This document shows, in pieces, positions 37,251 to 45,539 of a DNA stretch of 56,816 nucleotides. The first letter of the stretch is position 1. Each line of letters starts with the position of its first letter. Position numbers and translations under genes: made by a program. The stretch lies in contig JANQOQ010000010.1 in NCBI GenBank assembly GCA_028285755.1, positions 240,768 to 297,583 of the forward strand, in the 5' to 3' direction. Under the pieces are notes generated by a model. The model searched no databases. It was not told the DNA's origin and was given only the letters and a program-made list of their open reading frames with translations. This DNA comes from Puniceicoccaceae bacterium (GTDB lineage: Bacteria; Verrucomicrobiota; Verrucomicrobiia; Opitutales; JAFGAQ01).

Positions 37251-38441
37251 ATGGCTAAGGAAACATTCCAAAGAACTAAACCACACGTTAACGTGGGAAC
37301 GATCGGACACATCGACCACGGCAAAACCACTCTGACTGCGGGTATCCTCGCGGTGCAGGCGGACAAAGGATTGGCTGAGGCCATGAAATATTCCGATGTC
37401 GCTAAGGGAGGTACAGTGCGTGATGCATCTAAGATCGTAACGATCGCTGTGTCTCACGTAGAATATGAATCCGACAAGAGGCACTATGCACACGTGGACT
37501 GCCCAGGCCACGCGGACTTCGTGAAGAACATGATTACCGGTGCTGCGCAGATGGACGGAGCGATCCTGGTTGTGGGTGCTGACGACGGCCCCATGCCTCA
37601 AACACGTGAACACATCCTGCTTGCGCGTCAGGTAGGTGTACCGACTATCGTAGTATTTTTGAACAAAGTAGACCTGCTCGATGACGAAGAGCTCCTCGAA
37701 CTCGTTGAGATGGAAGTTCGTGATCTGCTCAGCAAGTATGAGTTTGACGGTGATAATATCACTATCATCCGTGGTTCTGCACTTGCCGCACTTGAGCTCA
37801 AGGACAATGGTAAGCAAGATATCCAAAATCTGATGGACGCAATTGATGCAGATATCGCTGAGCCTGAGCGTGCCGTTGATAAGCCTCTTTTGATGTCTGT
37901 TGAGGACGTATTCACCATCACCGGTCGTGGAACGGTTGCTACCGGTCGTATCGAGCGCGGTATCGTGAAAGTCGGTGAGGAAATCGAGATCGTAGGTCTG
38001 GGTGAAACTCAAAAGACTACCGTTACCGGGGTTGAAATGTTCCGTAAGCTTCTGGATGAAGGTCAGGCTGGTGACAACGTTGGTCTACTTCTCCGAGGTG
38101 TAGAAAAGAAGGATGTGCAGCGCGGTCACGTGATTGCTAAGCCTGGTTCCATTACACCTCACACCCAGGCAAAGGCACAAATTTACGTATTGAATAAGGA
38201 TGAAGGAGGTCGACACACTCCATTCTTTAAAGGATATCGTCCTCAGTTCTTCTTCGGTACTGCTGATGTTACCGGCATTTGTACGCTTCCGGATGGCGTA
38301 GAAATGGTTATGCCCGGAGACAACCTTGAAATCGTTATCGAGCTTCAAAAGAAGATCGCGATGGAAAAAGGCCAACGCTTCGCAATTCGTGAAGGCGGTC
38401 GAACCATTGGTGCGGGTCAAATCATCGAAGTAATCAAGTAA
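37251..38441 (+). CDS. tuf: elongation factor Tu
   Basis: EF-Tu delivers aminoacyl-tRNA to the ribosome. The start is placed at ATG 37251 ([20 protein letters not shown]); the longer frame enters the tRNA gene. It shows the G1 loop [10 protein letters not shown]3 [20 protein letters not shown] (read in two parts), G4 NKVD, and domain III ending [15 protein letters not shown]. The length is 396 residues. A classical terminator follows. The gene heads tuf-tRNA-Trp-secE-nusG but is far from fusA. Confidence 0.98.
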   Translation: MAKETFQRTKPHVNVGTIGHIDHGKTTLTAGILAVQADKGLAEAMKYSDVAKGGTVRDASKIVTIAVSHVEYESDKRHYAHVDCPGHADFVKNMITGAAQMDGAILVVGADDGPMPQTREHILLARQVGVPTIVVFLNKVDLLDDEELLELVEMEVRDLLSKYEFDGDNITIIRGSALAALELKDNGKQDIQNLMDAIDADIAEPERAVDKPLLMSVEDVFTITGRGTVATGRIERGIVKVGEEIEIVGLGETQKTTVTGVEMFRKLLDEGQAGDNVGLLLRGVEKKDVQRGHVIAKPGSITPHTQAKAQIYVLNKDEGGRHTPFFKGYRPQFFFGTADVTGICTLPDGVEMVMPGDNLEIVIELQKKIAMEKGQRFAIREGGRTIGAGQIIEVIK

Positions 38442-38459
38442 TCATAACTTTATCGCACG

Positions 38460-38500
38460 CTCGAGCCTAACCGATTTTCGGTTGGGCTTGAGCCTTTTTA
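38460..38500 (+). terminator. rho-independent terminator after tuf
   Basis: A 16-bp stem (38460-38475 with 38479-38494, two G-U pairs) with a TTT loop is followed by a C and five T. It lies 18 bases after the tuf stop. It should end most tuf transcripts before tRNA-Trp. Confidence 0.9.
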
Positions 38501-38509
38501 AAAACAATA

Positions 38510-38586
38510 GGGAGAATAGCTCAATTTGGTAGAGCACCGGTCTCCAAAACCGTAGGCTGGGGGTTCGAGTCCCTCTTCTCCCGCCA
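38510..38586 (+). tRNA. tRNA-Trp (anticodon CCA)
   Basis: The cloverleaf has acceptor GGGAGAA with TTCTCCC, D stem GCTC/GAGC, an anticodon arm CCGGT-CTCCAAA-ACCGT (CCA, tryptophan), T arm GGGGG-TTCGAGT-CCCTC, discriminator G and encoded CCA. The anticodon stem has a C-U mismatch at its outer pair (27-43), while the rest pairs well. The 5' end is uncertain by one base. It sits between tuf and secE as in many bacteria. Confidence 0.94.
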
Positions 38587-38614
38587 CCCAAATCAGCTTA
38601 ATCCCAGGAATCAC

Positions 38615-38833
38615 ATGTTTAGCGCAATCGCCAGATTTTTCAGAGGTATCCGAATTTTCGGAGGGGAAACCGTGACTGAGTTGAAAAAGTCATCATGGCC
38701 CACATGGCGTGAGCTCCGCGATTATACGATCGTTGTGCTTATCGCAATCGCCATCCTCGGAACATTCATTACGGTGGCAGACTACTCGCTGATACAGTGG
38801 ACCGATTTTTTTACCAATTTGGTAAAATCCTAA
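38615..38833 (+). CDS. secE: preprotein translocase subunit SecE
   Basis: SecE is the small clamp subunit around SecY. The 72-residue protein has the conserved ELKKSSWPTWRELRDYTIVV amphipathic part followed by a single membrane helix (VLIAIAILGTFITVADYSLI). This is the short one-helix form. It lies between tRNA-Trp and nusG. No L33 gene (rpmG) precedes it. Confidence 0.95.
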   Translation: MFSAIARFFRGIRIFGGETVTELKKSSWPTWRELRDYTIVVLIAIAILGTFITVADYSLIQWTDFFTNLVKS

Positions 38834-38845
38834 GATAATATTTAA

Positions 38846-39421
38846 ATGCAAACCAACACCAGAGTCACCGGCCCGGCATGGTATGCCGTTCAAACCCTCT
38901 CAAACCAGGAGGCTAAGGCTAAGAAGTACCTCGATAAGTTCATTGAGATCGAGGAGATGGGTGATTATGTGTACGACGTCCTGATGCCTACCGAGGTGGT
39001 CAGCGAAGTCAAAAATGGTAAGAAGACACAACGCGTACGTCGATTCTATCCGGGATACATATTTGTAAATATGCGTCTGTATGATGATGAGGGAAAACTC
39101 AATCAGGCAGCCTGGTATTTTGTAAGGGACGCGCAGGGTGTAATCAATTTTGTAGGGGGAGAATCCCCCGTTCCTTTGAAGGAGGACGAGATCAATCGTA
39201 TCCTTAAGCAAGTGGAAGAATCCCAGGGCAAAGAAAAGCCCAAGATTGCCTACGAAGTCGGAGAAGAGGTCAAAATCATCGACGGTCCCTTTGTGGATCT
39301 TACCGGTAAGATTGACGAAATCGACCCCGAGCATGGCAAACTCAAAGTATCAGTCTCCATCTTTGGCCGTTTTACTCCGGTGGAGCTGGAATACTGGCAA
39401 ATTGAAAAAATAGAAGAATAA
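38846..39421 (+). CDS. nusG: transcription termination/antitermination protein NusG
   Basis: NusG binds RNA polymerase and couples it to the ribosome or Rho. The NGN domain shows WYAVQTLSNQEAKAKKYL and FYPGYIFVNM. The KOW domain is at the C terminus with GEEVKIIDGPFVDLTGKIDE. The length is 191 residues, close to E. coli (181). It lies before rplK in the standard order. Confidence 0.97.
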   Translation: MQTNTRVTGPAWYAVQTLSNQEAKAKKYLDKFIEIEEMGDYVYDVLMPTEVVSEVKNGKKTQRVRRFYPGYIFVNMRLYDDEGKLNQAAWYFVRDAQGVINFVGGESPVPLKEDEINRILKQVEESQGKEKPKIAYEVGEEVKIIDGPFVDLTGKIDEIDPEHGKLKVSVSIFGRFTPVELEYWQIEKIEE

Positions 39422-39427
39422 GTAGCA

Positions 39428-39853
39428 ATGGCTAAAAAAGTAGTAGGTGAAATCAGACTCCAGTTACCCGCAGGTGCTGCCAATCCGGCCCCTCCGGTAG
39501 GCCCGGCATTGGGTGCCCAGGGAGTTAACATCATGGCATTTTGTAAGGACTTCAATGCGCGCACCAAAGATCAGGCGGGTCTGATCCTTCCGGTAGTGAT
39601 CAGCGTGTATGCAGATAAGTCATTTTCGTTCATCCTGAAATCGCCTCCAGCTGCCGTTTTACTCAAAAAAGCAGCTGGCATCCCTAAAGGTTCAGGAGTG
39701 CCCAATCGCGACAAAGTGGGTAAAGTAACCAAAAAGCAAATCCTGGAAATCGTAGAAACCAAGAAGAACGACCTCAACGCCTCAGATCCTGAGCAGGCTG
39801 CCAAGATCATTATGGGAACTGCCCGCAGCATGGGTATCGAGGTGGTTGATTAA
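39428..39853 (+). CDS. rplK: 50S ribosomal protein L11
   Basis: L11 forms the GTPase-associated centre with 23S r[41 protein letters not shown] and the C-terminal [10 protein letters not shown] are diagnostic. The proline-rich thiopeptide-site segment is intact. The length is 141 residues. Confidence 0.98.
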   Translation: MAKKVVGEIRLQLPAGAANPAPPVGPALGAQGVNIMAFCKDFNARTKDQAGLILPVVISVYADKSFSFILKSPPAAVLLKKAAGIPKGSGVPNRDKVGKVTKKQILEIVETKKNDLNASDPEQAAKIIMGTARSMGIEVVD

Positions 39854-39879
39854 TACTTAGCACCAACAAGGACACAATC

Positions 39880-40578
39880 ATGCCCAAGATTAGTAAACGT
39901 TTTAAAAATGCCTCTGAGCAAGTAGATGCGCTCAAGCTCTATCCGTTGGAAGAAGCCATCGATATTCTGAGTAAATTTGATCCTGCAAAGTTTGATGAGA
40001 CCGTTGAAATCTCTGCGACTTTAGGTGTAGATCCCAAGCAGAGTAATCAAATGGTACGTGGAACCGTCACTTTACCTCACGGCAGTGGTAAGAAGGTGCG
40101 CGTCGTTGCGTTTACCGAGAAGGCTGATGAAGCTATTAAAGCCGGTGCGGATGAAGCGGGTGTAGAAGAGCTTATTGAGAAAATCAAGGACGGTTGGCTC
40201 GACTTTGATGTCGCCGTGGCAACCCCTGCGGCCATGGCTAAAGTAAAACCTATTGCCCGTGTGCTCGGACCCCGTGGTTTGATGCCGAATCCCAAGACGG
40301 GCACGGTGACCGACGATATCGAATCTGCAATCAATGCGGTAAAGGCAGGTCGCGTAGAATTCAAGATGGATAAATCCGCAAACGTAGCAATCGTTGTGGG
40401 TAAGCGTTCCTTTAATAAAGAGCAACTTCTCGGTAATGTGCAGGAAGCCATCGACGTGCTCGTAAAATCTCGCCCTGAGGTTTTCAAAGGCAAGTTCATT
40501 AAAACCATTTCCATTTCATCATCCATGAGCCCAGGCGTAAAGATCGCGAGTAGCGACTTTGGCGGTAAGGCTGCATAA
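39880..40578 (+). CDS. rplA: 50S ribosomal protein L1
   Basis: L1 forms the mobile L1 stalk and often represses its own operon. DETVEISATLGVDPKQSNQM, VRGTVTLPHGSGKKVRV and GPRGLMPNPKTGTVTDD are diagnostic. The length is 232 residues. rplJ starts only 13 bases downstream. Confidence 0.98.
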   Translation: MPKISKRFKNASEQVDALKLYPLEEAIDILSKFDPAKFDETVEISATLGVDPKQSNQMVRGTVTLPHGSGKKVRVVAFTEKADEAIKAGADEAGVEELIEKIKDGWLDFDVAVATPAAMAKVKPIARVLGPRGLMPNPKTGTVTDDIESAINAVKAGRVEFKMDKSANVAIVVGKRSFNKEQLLGNVQEAIDVLVKSRPEVFKGKFIKTISISSSMSPGVKIASSDFGGKAA

Positions 40579-40591
40579 CATCTAAGATCCC

Positions 40592-41107
40592 ATGAGACCT
40601 GAAAAGAAATATTTAGTAGAAGAAGTTGGCAGTAAACTGAAAGACTCAGAGTATGTCTTTCTTACCAACTACTCTCGTATCACCGTAGCAGAAACCGCTG
40701 AGCTTCGCAGCAAGCTGAAAGATCAGGAAGCTGAGTTTCATGTGGTAAAGAACAGCATCCTCAATCAGGCCACCAAGGAATTGGAAATGCCGGATGTGAG
40801 TGAATACCTTGAAGGCCCAGTCGCAATTGTTTCCGGTGGACGGAATCCTTCAGAGGTAGCAAAGATCCTCAAGAAATTTTACAAGGATAAGGAGAAAGTC
40901 GAGATCAAGGGCGGTGCTCTCGGAGATCGTCTGCTCAATGCAGATGAAGTGGATCAACTTTCCAAGCTACCTTCACTCGATGCATTGCGTGCACAGCTCA
41001 TGGGCTTGCTGAACCAGCCTGCACAACAGTGCGTGATGGTGCTCAATGCAGTTCCACAAAATCTACTCAATGTATTGAAGGCACAATCCGAAAAGGATGC
41101 CGCATAA
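40592..41107 (+). CDS. rplJ: 50S ribosomal protein L10
   Basis: L10 anchors the L7/L12 dimers on the stalk. MRPEKKYLVEEVGSKLKDSE, FLTNYSRITVAETAELRSKL and LEGPVAIVSGG are typical. The C-terminal helix that binds L12 follows. The length is 171 residues. The short gap before it leaves no space for the leader-type L10 binding site found in E. coli. Confidence 0.96.
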   Translation: MRPEKKYLVEEVGSKLKDSEYVFLTNYSRITVAETAELRSKLKDQEAEFHVVKNSILNQATKELEMPDVSEYLEGPVAIVSGGRNPSEVAKILKKFYKDKEKVEIKGGALGDRLLNADEVDQLSKLPSLDALRAQLMGLLNQPAQQCVMVLNAVPQNLLNVLKAQSEKDAA

Positions 41108-41151
41108 TTTTTTAACTAACACTACATATATATTATTAACCCATAACGCTA

Positions 41152-41197
41152 ATGCTAGGAGCATGTTGTTCTTAAATTCGGGAAACTGAGCTAGCAT
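41152..41197 (+). promoter_or_regulatory. hairpin in the rplJ-rplL gap
   Basis: ATGCTAG (41152-41158) and CTAGCAT (41191-41197) form a perfect 7-bp stem over a 32-base loop. It ends just before the rplL Shine-Dalgarno sequence (AAGGAG, 41201-41206). It may tune the high expression of L7/L12 relative to L10. Confidence 0.45.
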
Positions 41198-41212
41198 GGC
41201 AAGGAGTTGAAA

Positions 41213-41605
41213 ATGGCAGACATATCAAAAGATCAAGTAATCGAATGGTTGAGCGCTCAGTCCGTGCTGGAAATCGCAGGACTGGTAAAAGACCTTGAGG
41301 AGAAGTGGGGCGTAAGCGCTGCAGCTCCGGTCGCAGTAGCAGCAGCACCTGGCGCCGCAGCAGGCGGAGGGGAAGCTGAAGCAGCTGAAGAAAAGACTGA
41401 ATTCGACGTAATCCTTAAGAGCTTCGGCGCGAATAAGATCGCCGTGATTAAGGAAGTACGTGGCATCACCGGTCTCGGCTTGAAAGAAGCCAAGGACCTC
41501 GTGGAAGGTGCACCGAAGCCAGTCAAAGAAGCTACAACCAAGGACGATTCAGAAGACATCAAGAAAAAGCTCGAAGCAGCTGGCGCTGAAGTCGAGATCA
41601 AGTAA
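41213..41605 (+). CDS. rplL: 50S ribosomal protein L7/L12
   Basis: L7/L12 is the flexible stalk protein that recruits translation GTPases. The start is set at ATG 41213 ([18 protein letters not shown]) because AAGGAG lies 6 bases upstream; the TTG at 41207 is rejected. An N-terminal dimerisation part, an alanine-glycine hinge ([11 protein letters not shown]) and the C-terminal domain ([40 protein letters not shown]) are in the usual order. The length is 130 residues. Confidence 0.97.
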   Translation: MADISKDQVIEWLSAQSVLEIAGLVKDLEEKWGVSAAAPVAVAAAPGAAAGGGEAEAAEEKTEFDVILKSFGANKIAVIKEVRGITGLGLKEAKDLVEGAPKPVKEATTKDDSEDIKKKLEAAGAEVEIK

Positions 41606-41645
41606 CTTATTGGCTAGCTTACATCACATTTTATTTTTTCCAAAA

Positions 41646-41683
41646 CCAGTGTCGATTTCCCCGGAAATGCGACACTGGCTTTT
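41646..41683 (+). terminator. attenuator hairpin between rplL and rpoB
   Basis: CCAGTGTCG (41646-41654) pairs perfectly with CGACACTGG (41670-41678), and the interior ATTTC/GAAAT pairs further. CTTTT follows. It lies 41 bases after rplL and resembles in position the partial terminator of the E. coli rplL-rpoB gap. Confidence 0.75.
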
Positions 41684-41738
41684 GTCGTTTATTCATACCA
41701 CTCCGAAAACACTTTAAAAAACTGCATAAACTTAACTC

Positions 41739-44700
41739 ATGAGCACTCGTATCAACTTCGGAAAGATCAAGGAAGTTATTCAACCTCCCAACTTAATTGA
41801 ACACCAAATAAACTCGTTCAGAGATTATTTGCAGCATGATATTGCGGCAAACCAGCGCAAGAATGAAGGTTTGCAGGCTGTATTTAATGAGGTGTTCCCG
41901 ATTGAGAGCTACGACGGACGTTGCGTGCTTGAGTTTTTGGAGTATCGTTTAACGGAGTCTCCGCATTCCGAGATCCAGTGTATCCGCGAAGGTATCACCT
42001 ACTCAATCGCCCTCCACGTAAAGCTGCGTCTGCGTGAGGAAGATCAGATCAAAGACGAGGAAATTTACATGGGTGAGCTACCCATGATTACTGAGCGTGG
42101 TAGCTTTATCATCAATGGCGCGGAGCGCGTTGTTGTGAATCAGTTGCACCGTTCTCCGGGTCTGTGTTTTGAAGAAGCTACTCACACGAGTGGTAAGATT
42201 CTGCACTCTTTCCGCATCATCCCGGATCGCGGAACCTGGCTCGAAGTACAATTTGACCAGAACGACCTGCTATACGTATATCTCGACCGTCGTCGTCGCC
42301 GTCGTAAATTTTTAATTACTACGCTCCTGCGTGCATTCGGACACAGCTCCGATTTTGATATCCTGAACCTTTTCTACGAATTACAGGATATGGATGTGCA
42401 CGAAGCGCTAAAGCTGGAAAATGTATCCAACTTCGTGCTCGTTGAAGATATCGTGGATGCAGACAAGGGGGTTGTTCTCGCACGTGCATTTGAGCCTCTG
42501 ACACGTACGATTATCCGCTCGTTTGATAAAGCCGGCATCTCACAGGTGCGCGTAATCGATACCGATGTGGATGACGGTATGATCATCCGTTGCTTAAAGA
42601 AGGACCCGACTCGCAATGAGGAGGAAGCCCTCAAGGATATTTACAAGCGTCTGCGCCCGGGAGAGCCTCCCACAGTTGCCAATGCGAAGGCATTGCTGAA
42701 ACGACTTTTTGAAGACCCCAAACGTTATGACCTAGGTCGCGTGGGTCGCTACAAGATCAACCAGAAGCTGCGTCTCAGCACAGATCTGGAAGTCCGCACC
42801 ATCAATGTTGAGGACATTGTAGAGTCCACCAAGTATCTCACCAAACTGAAACGAGGTGAGGGTAGTGTGGACGATATCGATCACTTGGGTTCTCGTCGTA
42901 TCCGTACCGTGGGTGAGCTTCTGGCTAACCAGTGCCGATTGGGTCTTGCCCGCACGGAGCGTCTGGTTAAGGAGCGCATGACGCTTTTCGATCAAAGTAT
43001 CGATACGATCACACCGCAAAAGCTCATCAATGCAAAGGCATTAACTACAGTGATCCGCGACTTTTTCGCACGCAGCCAACTCAGCCAGTTCATGGATCAA
43101 ATCAACCCGCTTGCCGAGCTTACGCACAAGCGTCGGCTCTCAGCATTGGGACCGGGTGGTTTGAACCGCGAGCGTGCCGGATTTGAGGTGCGAGACGTTC
43201 ATACCAGTCACTACGGTCGTATCTGTCCGATTGAAACACCGGAAGGTCCAAACATTGGTTTGATTAACTCTTTCACCACTTATGCTCGTGTAAACGAGTT
43301 CGGCTTCATCGAAACCCCGTATCGTAAGGTGGTAGATGGCAAAGTACTGGATGAGATCGAGTATATTAATGCCGACCAGGAAGAGCCTCATGTGGTTGCG
43401 CAGGCGAATTCCGAAATCGATGATAAGGGTTATCTTGTTGGCAATGTAACCTGCCGTTATCGCGATGACGTTTTTGAAACTACCGGTGATAAGGTCGACT
43501 ACATGGACGTATCGCCGAAGCAGCTCGTTTCTATTGCTGCAGGGATCATTCCGTTCCTTGAGCACGACGATGCGAACCGCGCACTCATGGGATCAAACAT
43601 GCAACGCCAGGGCGTGCCTTTGTTGAAGACCGAATCTCCCTTTGTGGGAACAGGCCTCGAAGCACGGGTAGCAAGGGATTCCAAGACCGTCCAGGTCAGC
43701 GATATTGATGGTATCGTGGCTGCAGTGGATGCGAAGAAGATCGTTGTTACTGCGGATGGTAAAATTCCTAAAGTGGATCGTAACCTTAAGACTGATCCGA
43801 AGAAGGACGTGTATGTCTACGATTTGCGTAAGTTTATGCGTTCTAATGCGGGAACCTGCTTTAACCAAATGCCGATTGTTAAACGGGGAGATAAGGTAAA
43901 AGCAGGTGATGTTCTAGCAGACGGTGCTAATACCGAAGACGGTGAATTGGCACTGGGCAAGAACGTGCTTGTAGCCTTCATGCCATGGAACGGTTATAAC
44001 TTTGAGGACGCGATCCTGCTGAGCGAAAAGCTGATCAAGGATGATGTTTACACATCGATTCACGTTGAAGAATTTGAAGTGACAGCCCGGGATACTAAGC
44101 TGGGGCCCGAGGAAATCACTTACGATATCCCAAATGTAGGTGAAGAAGCACTGCACAATTTGAATCATGACGGTGTAATCCGCGTGGGTGCAGAGGTTAA
44201 ACCTGGCGACATCCTGGTCGGTAAGATCACTCCAAAGAGTGAGACCGAGCTTGCGCCTGAAGAAAAGCTGTTGCGTGCGATTTTCGGTGAAAAGGCAGCG
44301 GACGTTAAGGACAGTTCGTTAACCGTTCCGTCTGGTGTTCACGGTATCGTGATGGATGTAAAGGTGTCCAGCCGCGTGGATGGGGAGCTTGAGAAGCTTT
44401 CACCTTCGGACCGTCGCCGCCAGATCAAGAAGATCAATGAAGAGTATCGCTCTCAGGCTGATAAAAAGCGTGAGGAGCTGACTGAGTCCCTTTCGAATAT
44501 TCTCCTGGGTGAAAAGATTCCTTTGGATGTTCGTAATTCGGATACCGGCGAGATCATCATTCCGGCGAATCGCAAGATCACCAAGACACTCCTGCGTCGT
44601 TTGGCAGCGGTTTCCAAGTATGTGGAAATCGATCCATCACCGGTTCGCATTAAGGTCATGGAAATCATCCGCAACTTCCAGTCCAAGTTCGATGAGCTGG

Positions 44701-45503
44701 ATCGTGAGCGTGAGCGTAAGATCGAATCCGTTGAGAGTGGTGAAGGAGTAGACCAGGGCGTTATTAAAAACGTGAAGGTTTACGTTGCCACCAAGCGCAA
44801 GATTCAGGTCGGTGACAAAATGGCGGGCCGCCACGGGAATAAGGGGGTTGTCGCTCGTATCGTTCCTGAAGAAGATATGCCATATCTTGCGGATGGTACA
44901 CCGATTGAAATTTGTTTGAATCCACTTGGGGTTCCCTCACGAATGAACGTGGGACAGGTATTGGAAACTCACCTCGGTTGGGCGTGTAAGAAGCTCGGTA
45001 TCAAGGTGGCGACGCCGGTATTTGACGGAATTTCAGAGAAGGAAGTGCGTAATTACCTCATCCAGGCAGGTTTGCCGGAGAGTGGTAAGGCGCACCTCTA
45101 TGATGGACGCACCGGTGAACGTTTTGACCAACGCATCGTGGTAGGATACATTTATATGCTGAAGCTCAACCACCTTGTGGAAGAGAAGATCCACGCCCGC
45201 GCGGTTGGTCCTTACAGTTTAATCACTCAGCAACCTCTCGGAGGTAAGGCCCAATATGGTGGGCAGCGTCTCGGAGAGATGGAGGTATGGGCGCTCGAAG
45301 CGTACGGAGCCGCCTACATGCTTCAGGAATTGCTTACTGTTAAGTCGGATGACGTCCAGGGCCGCACTAAGATCTACGAATCCCTGGTTAAGGGAGACCG
45401 CAGCCTGGTTGCCGGTACACCGCAGTCATTTAACGTATTGATGAAGGAAATCCAGGGTCTCTGCCTGGATATCCGTTTGGAAAAAGACGATTTTGATTTT
45501 TAA
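41739..45503 (+). CDS. rpoB: RNA polymerase subunit beta
   Basis: Beta forms, with beta prime, the RNA polymerase catalytic centre. The rifampicin region reads SQLSQFMDQINPLAELTHKR, followed by LSALGPGGLNRERAGFEVRD. The main rifampicin-contact residues (Q513, D516, H526, R529, S531 in E. coli numbering) are retained, but N518 is I and S522 is A. KMAGRHGNKGVVA, the flap and the C-terminal MEVWALEAYGAAYMLQELLT clamp segment are clear. The length is 1254 residues, slightly shorter than E. coli. rpoC follows after 36 bases with an AAAGGA element. Confidence 0.98.
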   Translation: MSTRINFGKIKEVIQPPNLIEHQINSFRDYLQHDIAANQRKNEGLQAVFNEVFPIESYDGRCVLEFLEYRLTESPHSEIQCIREGITYSIALHVKLRLREEDQIKDEEIYMGELPMITERGSFIINGAERVVVNQLHRSPGLCFEEATHTSGKILHSFRIIPDRGTWLEVQFDQNDLLYVYLDRRRRRRKFLITTLLRAFGHSSDFDILNLFYELQDMDVHEALKLENVSNFVLVEDIVDADKGVVLARAFEPLTRTIIRSFDKAGISQVRVIDTDVDDGMIIRCLKKDPTRNEEEALKDIYKRLRPGEPPTVANAKALLKRLFEDPKRYDLGRVGRYKINQKLRLSTDLEVRTINVEDIVESTKYLTKLKRGEGSVDDIDHLGSRRIRTVGELLANQCRLGLARTERLVKERMTLFDQSIDTITPQKLINAKALTTVIRDFFARSQLSQFMDQINPLAELTHKRRLSALGPGGLNRERAGFEVRDVHTSHYGRICPIETPEGPNIGLINSFTTYARVNEFGFIETPYRKVVDGKVLDEIEYINADQEEPHVVAQANSEIDDKGYLVGNVTCRYRDDVFETTGDKVDYMDVSPKQLVSIAAGIIPFLEHDDANRALMGSNMQRQGVPLLKTESPFVGTGLEARVARDSKTVQVSDIDGIVAAVDAKKIVVTADGKIPKVDRNLKTDPKKDVYVYDLRKFMRSNAGTCFNQMPIVKRGDKVKAGDVLADGANTEDGELALGKNVLVAFMPWNGYNFEDAILLSEKLIKDDVYTSIHVEEFEVTARDTKLGPEEITYDIPNVGEEALHNLNHDGVIRVGAEVKPGDILVGKITPKSETELAPEEKLLRAIFGEKAADVKDSSLTVPSGVHGIVMDVKVSSRVDGELEKLSPSDRRRQIKKINEEYRSQADKKREELTESLSNILLGEKIPLDVRNSDTGEIIIPANRKITKTLLRRLAAVSKYVEIDPSPVRIKVMEIIRNFQSKFDELDRERERKIESVESGEGVDQGVIKNVKVYVATKRKIQVGDKMAGRHGNKGVVARIVPEEDMPYLADGTPIEICLNPLGVPSRMNVGQVLETHLGWACKKLGIKVATPVFDGISEKEVRNYLIQAGLPESGKAHLYDGRTGERFDQRIVVGYIYMLKLNHLVEEKIHARAVGPYSLITQQPLGGKAQYGGQRLGEMEVWALEAYGAAYMLQELLTVKSDDVQGRTKIYESLVKGDRSLVAGTPQSFNVLMKEIQGLCLDIRLEKDDFDF

Positions 45504-45539
45504 ACCTCAACCTTCTGAAAGGATAAAAGAAATTATATT

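Noticed and set aside
37230-38012. 260-codon minus-strand frame inside tuf
   Set aside because: It is antisense to tuf and its composition reflects the EF-Tu codon pattern.
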